DNA of 64,000 nt from Chloroflexota bacterium (GTDB lineage Bacteria > Chloroflexota > Anaerolineae > Anaerolineales > Villigracilaceae): the NCBI GenBank assembly GCA_016213105.1, contig JACRBN010000001.1, positions 217,692 to 281,691 of the forward strand. The letters are read 5' to 3'. Both the position numbers and the translations under genes were made by a program. Each line of letters begins with the position of its first letter. Position 1 is the stretch's first letter. Shown piece by piece: positions 40,529 to 49,010 of the stretch. Below the pieces are notes generated by a model. It saw only the letters and a program-made list of their open reading frames with translations. It was not told the DNA's origin and did not search any database.

Positions 40529-41388
40529 AGAAAAAATACTGGCAGCGGCGCCACTTGATGGAATTGTTCATGAAAACCATCATGCGCATCTCGCTGGTCG
40601 TGGTGGCCGCCAGCCTCGGTCTGATCCTGTGGACGGTGGTCATGCGCGGCCTGCCCGCCATGAACTGGGACATGGTCACGCAGGTGCCCAAAGGCGGCTT
40701 TTACATGGGCAAGGAAGGCGGCGTGTTGAACGCCATCATCGGCTCGCTGTATCTGGCGCTGGGCGGCACGCTGCTGGCCATGCTGTTCAGCCTGCCGATT
40801 GCCTTGTATCTCAAGACCTATCTCGGCGCTTCGAAGTGGGGACATTATGTGCGCCTTTCATTGGATGTGTTGTGGGGCATCCCGTCCATTGTGTACGGCG
40901 CCTTTGGTTTCACGATCATGATCTCCATCGGCATGCGCGCCTCGCTGCTGGCGGGCATCATCGTGCTGGCGCTGGTGGAACTGCCCATCATGGTGCGCGC
41001 CATGGACGAGGTCATCCGCCGCATGCCCACCGACCTGGAGCAAGCCGCGCTCGCGTTGGGCTCGACCAAATTCGAGGTGGCGATGCAGGTGGTCACCCGT
41101 CAGATGCTGCCTGGCATCATGACGGCCATCCTGCTGGCCTTCGGGCGCGGAATCGGCGACGCGGCCTCGGTGCTGTTCACCGCGGGCTACACCGACCGCA
41201 TCCCGACCTCGTTGCTGCGTCCGACCGCCTCCCTGCCGCTGGCAGTCTTCTTCCAGTTGGGCTCGCCCTTCCCCGAAGTGCAGCAGCGCGGATACGCCTC
41301 GGCGTTGATCCTGACCGTAATCGTGCTGGCCGTCAGCCTGGGTTCGCGCTGGTTGTCGTCGCGTTTGAACAAGTACACGGTGAAATAA
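40519..41388 (+). CDS. pstA: PstA-like permease
   Basis: 289 residues with about six transmembrane segments. The EAA loop is DLEQAALALGSTKFEVAMQVVTRQMLPGIMTAILLA and GRGIGDAASVLFTAGYTDRIP follows, as in PstA. It pairs with the upstream PstC-like permease to form the channel. A repeat element of about 130 bp separates it from the ATPase gene. Confidence 0.84.
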   Translation: MGMKKKYWQRRHLMELFMKTIMRISLVVVAASLGLILWTVVMRGLPAMNWDMVTQVPKGGFYMGKEGGVLNAIIGSLYLALGGTLLAMLFSLPIALYLKTYLGASKWGHYVRLSLDVLWGIPSIVYGAFGFTIMISIGMRASLLAGIIVLALVELPIMVRAMDEVIRRMPTDLEQAALALGSTKFEVAMQVVTRQMLPGIMTAILLAFGRGIGDAASVLFTAGYTDRIPTSLLRPTASLPLAVFFQLGSPFPEVQQRGYASALILTVIVLAVSLGSRWLSSRLNKYTVK

Positions 41389-41520
41389 TGTCATTGCGAG
41401 GGCTGGTGGTTGAGTAGCCGTGCTCTTGCTCTTTACGGCGTACCGAAACCCGGCCCGAAGCAATCCCAACTCTTTTGAGATTGCTTCGCCTGCTATCGCA
41501 GGCTCGCAATGACGGAATAG
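41389..41520. repeat. Composite palindromic repeat between permease and ATPase genes
   Basis: TGTCATTGCGAGGG at the start and GGCTCGCAATGACGG at the end are inverted. Inside are GGTGGTTGAGTA...CGTACCGAAACC and GAGATTGCTTCGCCTG...CAGGCTCGC. It is copy 3 of the GATTGCTTCG family with the GGTTGAGTA hairpin also seen at 14890. It interrupts the operon without a clear terminator. Confidence 0.72.
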
Positions 41521-41527
41521 GATAACT

Positions 41528-42283
41528 ATGGATACTCACATTCAAGTCAAAGATCTTAACGTTTATTACGGCAAGCAGCAGGCCTTGAAGGATGTCAATA
41601 TCGAGGTCCCCAAGAAGCAGATCACGGTCATCATGGGGCCTTCGGGCTGCGGCAAGACCACCCTGCTCAAGAGCCTCAATCGCTTCCTCGAACTGACCGA
41701 CGGCACGCGCATCACGGGCGAGGTGCTCGTGGACGGGCAGAACATCTACGACCGCGAAGTGGACGTGACCGAAGTGCGCAAGATAGTAGGCCTGTTGGCC
41801 CAGCGTCCCGCGCCCCTGCCGATGTCCATCTATGACAATGTCGCCTACGGCATGCACATCCACAAGATGCGAAACGACCGCAAGGAATACAAGGCCGCGG
41901 TACGGCATTACCTGGAGATCGCGGGCCTGTGGGAGGAGGTGCAGAAACGCCTGCACGATCCCGCCTCCAGCCTCTCCATCGGGCAGCAACAGCGCCTGTG
42001 CCTGGCGCGCGGACTGGCCGTCGAGCCCGAGATCATTCTGGGCGACGAACCGACCTCCGCGCTTGACCCGATCTCCTCGCAGAACATCGAGGCGCGCCTG
42101 CTCGACCTGAAGCAACAGTACACCACGGTCATCGTGACCCAGACCCTGCGCCAGGCCAAGCGTCTCGCGGACCACGTCATCTACATGTACATGGGCGAGG
42201 TGATCGAGTCAGGGCCTGCGAAGGAAGTCTTTACCAACCCGAAGCACGAACGCACACGCCAATATTTGGAAGGTCTCTTTTAG
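41528..42283 (+). CDS. pstB: PstB-like ABC transporter ATPase
   Basis: 251 residues. Walker A is MGPSGCGKTTLLKSLNR, the Q loop VGLLAQRPAPLPMSIYDNV, Walker B EIILGDEPTSALDPIS, and the H-loop histidine is absent in TVIVTQTLRQAKRL (Q in place of the usual TH). The signature is SSLSIGQQQRLCLARGLA instead of LSGGQQQ. These changes set it apart from typical PstB. It should energise the transport complex encoded upstream. Confidence 0.84.
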   Translation: MDTHIQVKDLNVYYGKQQALKDVNIEVPKKQITVIMGPSGCGKTTLLKSLNRFLELTDGTRITGEVLVDGQNIYDREVDVTEVRKIVGLLAQRPAPLPMSIYDNVAYGMHIHKMRNDRKEYKAAVRHYLEIAGLWEEVQKRLHDPASSLSIGQQQRLCLARGLAVEPEIILGDEPTSALDPISSQNIEARLLDLKQQYTTVIVTQTLRQAKRLADHVIYMYMGEVIESGPAKEVFTNPKHERTRQYLEGLF

Positions 42284-42333
42284 AAGTTTCAACGGCTCGG
42301 CGAGTTCACACCATTCAAAGGAGCTTTTCAAGC

Positions 42334-43089
42334 ATGGAAACAAACTTCTTCATTTTCATCGTGGTCGGCTTTCTGGCCCAGATGATCGATGGCGCGCTGG
42401 GCATGGCCTACGGCGTCAGTTCGAATACCTTCCTGCTCAGTTTGGGGATTCCGCCGGCGGCGGCCTCGGCCAGCGTCCACATGGCCGAGGTGGTGACGAC
42501 GGGCATCTCGGGCTTCTCGCACTGGAAACTGGGCAACGTCAACTGGAGCCTGGTCAAGCGCCTGCTCATCCCCGGCGTGATCGGCGGCGTGGCGGGCGCC
42601 TACCTGCTGACCGCCTTCGACGGCGACATCATCAAACCCTATATTTCCGCCTACCTGCTCATCATGGGCGTCGTCATCATCGTCAAGGCCTTCAATATGA
42701 AGAAGGAACACAACGAGAATGAATACCACGGTCCGAAGATCAGCCTGCTGGGACTGGTCGGCGGCTTCTGTGACGCCATCGGCGGCGGCGGATGGGGCCC
42801 CGTGGTGACAACCACCCTGGTGGCGCGCGGCAAACATCCGCGCCTGACGATTGGGTCGGTCAACTTCTCGGAGTTCTTCGTCACCTTCGCCGAGTCGGTC
42901 ACCTTCGTGCTGGCGCTGAACTTCTTCGAATACTGGCAGATCATCCTGGGCCTGTTGATCGGCGGCGCCATCGCCGCGCCCATCGCCGCGATCATGGCGA
43001 AGAAATTGCCCATGAAAGCCCTGATGATCTTTGTAGGTGTGCTGATCGTCCTGCTCAGCATCCGCACGATCTATCTGAGCTTGATATAA
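42334..43089 (+). CDS. TauE/SafE (TSUP) family anion permease
   Basis: 251 residues with about seven hydrophobic helices and the two duplicated TSUP motifs: MIDGALGMAYGVSSNTFLLSLG with ASASVHMAEVVTTGISG, and LVGGFCDAIGGGGWGPVVTTTL with GSVNFSEFFVTFAES. TSUP proteins move sulfite, sulfoacetate, taurine-derived anions or thiosulfate. AAAGGAGC precedes the ATG. It follows the ABC operon by 50 bases, which supports a sulfur role for the cluster. Confidence 0.87.
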   Translation: METNFFIFIVVGFLAQMIDGALGMAYGVSSNTFLLSLGIPPAAASASVHMAEVVTTGISGFSHWKLGNVNWSLVKRLLIPGVIGGVAGAYLLTAFDGDIIKPYISAYLLIMGVVIIVKAFNMKKEHNENEYHGPKISLLGLVGGFCDAIGGGGWGPVVTTTLVARGKHPRLTIGSVNFSEFFVTFAESVTFVLALNFFEYWQIILGLLIGGAIAAPIAAIMAKKLPMKALMIFVGVLIVLLSIRTIYLSLI

Positions 43090-43093
43090 AAGT

Positions 43094-43124
43094 AAAGGGA
43101 CGGGTGTTCAGCCCGTCCCTTTTT
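43094..43124 (+). terminator. Terminator between TauE and the methyltransferase-like gene
   Basis: AAAGGGACGGG / CCCGTCCCTTT stem with a 7-base loop and flanking T (right) and A (left) runs; it can serve both convergent genes. Confidence 0.92.
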
Positions 43125-43126
43125 GT

Positions 43127-43825
43127 TTACCAAATGCCCGATATCAGCCTGTACTTCGTCTTCTGCGCGAACTCCCTGTAGCCGGGTAATTCCGCTTGCA
43201 GGGTGCGGTCTTCCAGCGCGGTGCGCAGGATCATGACTCCTGCCAGCAGTATGGTCGGGACGAAGGCCCACAGCGAATCAAGCAGCAGCGGAATGAAGAC
43301 GTAGCCGAACAGTCCGCCCGCGTAGCCGGGATGGCGCACGAGCTTGTATGGCCCCGTGGAGACCACGTGATGGCCGCGCTCCGTTTGGATGCGCACCGTG
43401 CCCGAAAAGAAGCGGTTCTCGATCAGCGCCCAGGAGGAGAAGGCATACCCGAGGAGGATCGCAATCACGGAGATGATATGCGTCCCCAGGGAAAACGCGG
43501 ACGACCAGCCAAAAAGTTTATCCAATCCTGCCACGATCAGGATCACGACCGATCCCAGCCCGAGCAGCGGCGCGAGGACTTTGTCCCAGGGCTTGGTGTC
43601 CTTCGCTTCCATGAAGCGCGCGCGTTCGGAAATCAGATCCGGGTGGCGGCGGGCGGCGAGAGCGCGGCTGACGGCAAAGGATAGGATGCTGAGCAGCGCA
43701 TAGACCCAGGCCTGCCACCAGTCCCACCTCCCCGAGATGAGCATGGGCAGCAGCGGGGCGACGATCACAATGAGCACCATTTGAATCACGGCGCGCCAGG
43801 GAAAGGTTTTGGTTTGTTCGGACAT
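43127..43825 (-). CDS. Isoprenylcysteine/phospholipid methyltransferase-family membrane protein
   Basis: 232 residues from the ATG at 43825, 4 bases after GGAGGT. About five transmembrane helices. The C-terminal signature VVSTGPYKLVRHPGYAGGLFGYVF followed by ALEDRTLQAELPGYREFAQKTKYRL matches the ICMT/PEMT-like SAM-binding core. The natural substrate in bacteria is unknown. An upstream frame to 43912 reads through a repeat, so I reject that start. Confidence 0.85.
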   Translation of the reverse strand: MSEQTKTFPWRAVIQMVLIVIVAPLLPMLISGRWDWWQAWVYALLSILSFAVSRALAARRHPDLISERARFMEAKDTKPWDKVLAPLLGLGSVVILIVAGLDKLFGWSSAFSLGTHIISVIAILLGYAFSSWALIENRFFSGTVRIQTERGHHVVSTGPYKLVRHPGYAGGLFGYVFIPLLLDSLWAFVPTILLAGVMILRTALEDRTLQAELPGYREFAQKTKYRLISGIW

Positions 43826-43847
43826 CGTTACCTCCATGCTCGAAATA

Positions 43848-43909
43848 TGGAGTCCAGAAGCCCTGCTTCTGGATATTTGACTTTCCGCAAGCAGAAATTG
43901 CGGACTCCA
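43848..43909. repeat. GGAGTCCAGAAG...GCGGACTCC composite palindrome, copy 1
   Basis: TGGAGTCCAGAAG, then CTTCTGGATATTT, then TCCGCAAG and TTGCGGACTCCA. Two nested hairpins (CCAGAAG/CTTCTGG and TCCGCAA/TTGCGGA) closed by GGAGTCC/GGACTCC. A second copy with the same order is at 46832. Confidence 0.75.
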
Positions 43910-43926
43910 CATTCATTATAGCCATT

Positions 43927-43955
43927 TTGGCAGGACACGGCGCGCGGGGTATAAT
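43927..43955 (+). promoter_or_regulatory. Promoter of lgt
   Basis: TTGGCA (43927-43932) and TATAAT (43950-43955), 17-base spacer, 28 bases before the lgt ATG. Confidence 0.68.
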
Positions 43956-43982
43956 CCGCCAGACGAAAATCAGAAAGAGGTA

Positions 43983-44879
43983 ATGGCCTTGGACCCTGTT
44001 ATTTTTACGATTGAATTGTTTGGATATTCACTGCCCGTGCGCTGGTACGGGATCCTCGTCATGTTCGGGGTGGTGGTGGGCGGCTGGCTGGCCGAGCGCG
44101 AAGTAACCCGCCGCGGCGAGAAGGGTGAGCGCATTTGGGACCTGCTGGTGTGGGTTCTGCCGGCCGCCATCGTCGGCGCGCGCCTGTGGTACGTGCTCAA
44201 CACCAGCCTGGGCGGTAACTCGTACTATCTCGACAATCCCGCCCAGATCATGAACATCCCCAATGGCGGCCTGCACTTCTTCGGCGGGCTGCTCTTTGGG
44301 GCGGTTGTGCTCTACTTTTATATGCGCAGAGAAAAACTGGATTTCTGGCTCTTCCTGGATGCGATTGCCCCCGCCGCCCTGCTGGGACAGGCCCTGGCCC
44401 GCCCGGCCAACTTCATCAACCAGGAGTTGTACGGTCCGCCGACAGACCTGCCCTGGGGCATCTCCATCGACGCGGCGCACCGCATCGCGGCCTACTCGAA
44501 CCTGGGCCTGTATCCCGTCGAGACCACACGCTTCCACCCGACCTTTGCCTACGAGATGATCTGGAACATCCTGGCCACATTGTTCCTGCTGTGGCTGGCC
44601 CGCCAATACGCGGAGAGCCTGAAACCCGGAACGATCTTCGGCGGCTGGCTGATCCTGGCAGGCGTGGGGCGCGCCATCATCGAGCAGTTCCGCCCCGACC
44701 AGCCGCTCATCGCGGGCACGCCGATCAGCTACTCGGCGCTGGTGTCCGTGCTCATGGCGGTGGCGGGAGTCGTGCTGCTGCTGATCCGCCATGGAAAAAT
44801 AAACCCAGCCTTTGCGCAAGGCTGGGAGGAGGAATACCAGGTCACGGTCGAAACTGACAAGGCGAAACCCGCCGCCTAG
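43983..44879 (+). CDS. lgt: Prolipoprotein diacylglyceryl transferase
   Basis: 298 residues with about seven transmembrane helices. The family signature is ALARPANFINQELYGPPTDLPWG, with IPNGGLHFFGGLLFG earlier and GRAIIEQFRPD late. It transfers diacylglycerol from phosphatidylglycerol to the lipobox cysteine, which fits the many lipoproteins encoded in this window. AGAGG precedes the ATG. It ends by overlapping the convergent sulfotransferase gene by 4 bases. Confidence 0.94.
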   Translation: MALDPVIFTIELFGYSLPVRWYGILVMFGVVVGGWLAEREVTRRGEKGERIWDLLVWVLPAAIVGARLWYVLNTSLGGNSYYLDNPAQIMNIPNGGLHFFGGLLFGAVVLYFYMRREKLDFWLFLDAIAPAALLGQALARPANFINQELYGPPTDLPWGISIDAAHRIAAYSNLGLYPVETTRFHPTFAYEMIWNILATLFLLWLARQYAESLKPGTIFGGWLILAGVGRAIIEQFRPDQPLIAGTPISYSALVSVLMAVAGVVLLLIRHGKINPAFAQGWEEEYQVTVETDKAKPAA

Positions 44880-46105
44880 CTGCGCGGCCTTTCGACGCGC
44901 GCTTCCTGCGGGAGCGGTTCCAGCGCAACGGGAGTGGGGCTCTCCTGCGCGGGCACTGCTCCCGTTTCGAATCCAAAGCGTTCGAAGATTTCGGGATACA
45001 GAGCCAGGATCTGTTCGCGGGTGAAGCCCATCTGCTCGTAGGAGTAGACGTGGTCGCTGGCGTGGCTGAGGGCTTCCTTGACGGCTTCGTCCACGATGGT
45101 GTCGAGCATGGGTTTGTCGGGATAGTTGAACTGCTCGTAGAACGAGCGGATGACGTGCTCGGGGCGTTGGATCAGGTCGTCGTAGCTCAGGACCAGGTGA
45201 CGGGTCGAGGGGTGGGTATCGAGGTAGCGCAGCGGATGGGCGTACCAGTGCTGGGTCAGGTCGACGATCTCGTCCAGGTAATAATATCCCTCGCCCGGGT
45301 CGGTGAAGACGCGGCGGGCGTAGTTGATCCATGAGACGGTCGAGGGCAGCATATCCAGCGGATTGCGCACCATGTAGATGATGCAGGCGTCGGGGAAGAA
45401 TTCCTTGAGCGTTTCGATCTTGGCGCTGAAGGCGGGATTCTTGGCGACGAAATGTTTCTTGCCCGTGGCATACAGGTGCCGCTGCAGCATGGACTTGTAG
45501 AAGGTCATGATGCGGCGCTTGCGTTCGGCCAGGAGGGCCGCGTCGAAGTGGATGTAATCGGGCATCTCGTCCATGAACGGGAAGAGGAAGCTGACGAAGT
45601 AGCCGTCCCAGATGTGCAGGTGGATGTTCTCGTCCTCTTCGGGCTGAAAGAAGGAGATGGGGTGAATTTTGATCTTGCCGAGCGTGGCCTTGTCGAAGGC
45701 GAACAGCAGGCGATGCAGGCGGCTGCCGAAGTATTTGTGGTCGAGCCTGGCGATGAAGCGGGTGATCTTCTTCTGGGTAACCGAGGGCGTCAGATAGATG
45801 TCCCAGGTGGTGAGACTGGTGAAGGTCTGCGAGTCGCGCGAGAGCAGGCGGTGCAGGAAGGTCGACCCGCTGCGGAAGTTGCCGAGGATGAAGAGCGGCT
45901 TCTCGATGGGGTGGCTTTTATAGGCGGGGAAGAGGACATCATCCAGCCAAAAGAAGAACCAATGGATGAGATCGCCAATGGGCCAGACGATGTAGAAGAG
46001 GAGCAGGAAGATGAGCCGTTTGCGGTTGAGGCGGGCGGGGGTATGGCTGGCGCCGAAGAACGAGCGATAGGTCGTGCGCCAGAACAGGCGGGCGTTGAAG
46101 TGCAT
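44876..46105 (-). CDS. Sulfotransferase family protein
   Basis: 409 residues. The PAPS 5' loop is LFILGNFRSGSTFLHRLLSRD and the 3'-phosphate site is IYMVRNPLDMLPSTVSW. The N-terminus (RLIFLLLFYIVWPIGDLIHWFFFWLDDVL) is hydrophobic, suggesting membrane association. The rest resembles the sulfotransferase_3 group that acts on lipids or glycans. The acceptor is unknown. It is the second sulfotransferase-type gene in the window. Confidence 0.88.
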   Translation of the reverse strand: MHFNARLFWRTTYRSFFGASHTPARLNRKRLIFLLLFYIVWPIGDLIHWFFFWLDDVLFPAYKSHPIEKPLFILGNFRSGSTFLHRLLSRDSQTFTSLTTWDIYLTPSVTQKKITRFIARLDHKYFGSRLHRLLFAFDKATLGKIKIHPISFFQPEEDENIHLHIWDGYFVSFLFPFMDEMPDYIHFDAALLAERKRRIMTFYKSMLQRHLYATGKKHFVAKNPAFSAKIETLKEFFPDACIIYMVRNPLDMLPSTVSWINYARRVFTDPGEGYYYLDEIVDLTQHWYAHPLRYLDTHPSTRHLVLSYDDLIQRPEHVIRSFYEQFNYPDKPMLDTIVDEAVKEALSHASDHVYSYEQMGFTREQILALYPEIFERFGFETGAVPAQESPTPVALEPLPQEARVERPRS

Positions 46106-46195
46106 TCAGGATCCTTGACGTGCAGGGTGAACATGCAAGAAAGGCCGCTGGGCCTCTCTTGTGGAATTCTATCAGAATTAAGCTGAATTTTTTGT

Positions 46196-46395
46196 TAGGG
46201 TTGTGTAATGGGATTTTGTTGCAAGCCATGCGGCGGATTGCAAATCCGCCGCGAGCTATTGAATGCTCCCGCTGGATTCCCTGGCACTTGCACGCCAGGG
46301 CAAGTGTGCAATCCAGCGGATCGGCAAAGCCAACCTCCACCGGTCGGGCCGACGATTGCAAATCGTCGGCGAGCTACATATTCCAGCAGCAGGTG
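46196..46395. repeat. ATTGCAAAT-type palindromes upstream of the sulfotransferase gene
   Basis: Includes GGCGGATTGCAAATCCGCC, GCACTTGCACGCCAGGGCAAGTGTGC and GACGATTGCAAATCGTC, each followed or preceded by CGAGCTA. The gap 46106-46445 carries no gene I can support; these palindromes are its main content. Confidence 0.6.
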
Positions 46396-46445
46396 GAAAT
46401 CGAAAGCCACAGGCGGGAAAAACATGCGCTTCGACTGCGCTGCGC

Positions 46446-46808
46446 TCAGCGCGAAGTCTGAAAGCGCTCGAAGCCTGCACGGGTCAACTCGGACAATTCT
46501 TCGAACAACTCAGGCTCGATCTTCTTGAAGTTGAAACAGGATTTGCCCTGCATGTGCTTGCGCAGTTCGGGCGAGATGCCGTCCAGCAGGTCGGGGAACA
46601 TGTAGACGGGCATGAGATAGAAGGAGACGTAGTTCTTTTTGATCTGCGCGGAGGCGAAGAAGAGTGGTTTCTTCCATTTTTCACTGTAGGGACCGTCGAT
46701 GGAAATTCCTGTGGGTGAATCGGCTGTGACGGTCAGCCTAGCGGCATAGGGTCCCAGGATGGCGCGCAGGCGGGCGTAGATTTGGGGGAAGTCGGGTTGG
46801 GTGGACAT
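46446..46808 (-). CDS. Conserved hypothetical protein
   Basis: 120 residues. It begins with FPQIYARLRAILGPYAARLTV and contains LFFASAQIKKNYVSFYLMPVYMFPDLLDGISPEL and MQGKSCFNFK. The pattern recalls small YdhG/DUF1801-like domains, but I cannot assign a family with confidence. GAGGTATCCC precedes the ATG at 46808. Single gene; function unknown. Confidence 0.72.
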   Translation of the reverse strand: MSTQPDFPQIYARLRAILGPYAARLTVTADSPTGISIDGPYSEKWKKPLFFASAQIKKNYVSFYLMPVYMFPDLLDGISPELRKHMQGKSCFNFKKIEPELFEELSELTRAGFERFQTSR

Positions 46809-46831
46809 GGGATACCTCTAAATGAAACATT

Positions 46832-46895
46832 GTGGAGTCCAGAAGTTCTACTTCTGGATATTTTCGGTGGTCCGCAAGTTCTACTCGCGGACTCC
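46832..46895. repeat. GGAGTCCAGAAG...GCGGACTCC composite palindrome, copy 2
   Basis: TGGAGTCCAGAAG, CTTCTGGATATTTT, TCCGCAAG and CGCGGACTCC in the same order as at 43848-43909. The central parts differ, which indicates conservation of the paired arms only. Confidence 0.75.
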
Positions 46896-46909
46896 TTCCT
46901 ACCAGCGCA

Positions 46910-47494
46910 TCACTGCACTACGATGGTCATATACACCACCTCGCCGAAGGCGTTGCCGCTGGCGTCGAAGGCCTGCCAGGCGGACTGGTACGCGCCGGCT
47001 TCGAGCGGGGCGATGAAGGTGATGGTCAGCGTGGCCTGCATGCCGGCGCGGGCGGGGAAGAGGGCCTGGTCGGCGGGCGCGCCGAGGGTGTCGCCGCCCA
47101 CGAAGCTCAGGCGGTAGGACGAGGTCCAGTCGCAGGTGCCGCTGTTGGTCACCAGCCACTGCTTCTCCACGCTGGCGCCCGCCTGGACGACCGTCCCGTC
47201 GGGGAAGGTCAGGTCCTGGTCGAACTTCAGGTCGTTGGCGCAGGCGGTGGGCGTGGGACTGAGCGCGGGCTGGGTGGCGGTCGCGGTGACGGGGACCGTC
47301 GGCGGGGGGACAGTGAAGGTCGGCAGGGCCACGGGCGAGGCGGCCTGCGTCAGGGTGGGGGTGGGCGTGGGGGTCTTGTTGCCCGCGGGCGGGATGAACA
47401 TCGTCGGCGTGGCGCGCGGGGCGCAGGCGGCCAGGAACAGGGTCAAGGCCAGGGTAACGGCGAGCAGGGTCAAGGGGCGGGTAGGTGTGGTCAT
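46910..47494 (-). CDS. Lipoprotein with NBR1-type Ig-like (FW) domain
   Basis: 194 residues. Signal peptide and lipobox FLAAC at about residue 22-26, a Thr/Pro linker (residues 30-85), then an Ig-like domain: LTFPDGTVVQAGASVEKQWLVTNSGTCDW, YRLSFVGGDTLG and AGMQATLTITFIAPLEAG. The FW domain with WxxxNxGxCxW is known from NBR1 and from bacterial surface lipoproteins. It probably sits on the outer face and binds protein or sugar. It is anchored by the product of lgt. Confidence 0.83.
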   Translation of the reverse strand: MTTPTRPLTLLAVTLALTLFLAACAPRATPTMFIPPAGNKTPTPTPTLTQAASPVALPTFTVPPPTVPVTATATQPALSPTPTACANDLKFDQDLTFPDGTVVQAGASVEKQWLVTNSGTCDWTSSYRLSFVGGDTLGAPADQALFPARAGMQATLTITFIAPLEAGAYQSAWQAFDASGNAFGEVVYMTIVVQ

Positions 47495-47557
47495 ATCCCC
47501 AAAGAGATTAACACAAAGGGCACGAAGTACACAAGGGGGAAGGGAGTACGGTGGACA

Positions 47558-47592
47558 AAACGAAAGGGCGCGCCATGATAGCGCGCCCTTTC
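47558..47592 (-). terminator. Terminator of recA
   Basis: Minus strand GAAAGGGCGCGC / GCGCGCCCTTTC stem with a 7-base loop, followed by GTTTTG. Confidence 0.85.
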
Positions 47593-47599
47593 ATGATCT

Positions 47600-48706
<1,107 letters not shown>

Positions 48707-48753
48707 GTCAGTTCTCCAAATACAAGTGTAAAGGTCGGATTTGTGTTTTCGAG

Positions 48754-48781
48754 AGTATAGCACAGATGTTCAGTACGTCAA
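48754..48781 (-). promoter_or_regulatory. recA promoter with an SOS-box-like element
   Basis: Minus strand TTGACG (48776-48781), 16-base spacer, TATACT (48754-48759). The spacer contains GAACATCTGTGC (48760-48771), one base from the GAAC-N4-GTTC LexA box of Gram-positive type, in the position expected for repression. Confidence 0.6.
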
Positions 48782-48880
48782 GAGGGGGCAGCAATATTTG
48801 GGGGAAGAGCTGATTAACACAAAGCACGCCTTCGTGGTGAGATTCTTTCCCATTAATTACGGGAGACCCGAAAAGATTTA

Positions 48881-48950
48881 ACCACGGAGCGCACAGAGGG
48901 CACGGAGAAAATCCTCTAAAAATCTCTGTGATCACTGTGATCTCCGTGGT
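48881..48950. repeat. ACCACGGAG...CTCCGTGGT palindromic repeat
   Basis: ACCACGGAG (48881-48889) pairs with CTCCGTGGT (48942-48950); inside are GCACAGAGGGCACGGAG and CTCTGTGATCACTGTGATC. Half-copies of the AACCACAAAGGGCACAAAG type occur near 31752 and 47510. The rest of 48707-49010 has only the recA promoter. Confidence 0.65.
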
Positions 48951-49010
48951 GCAAGAGTCTTTTAGCCCGCTTCTTTAGACACTCCGCGACAGCAGACTTC
49001 CGAAGTCTGT

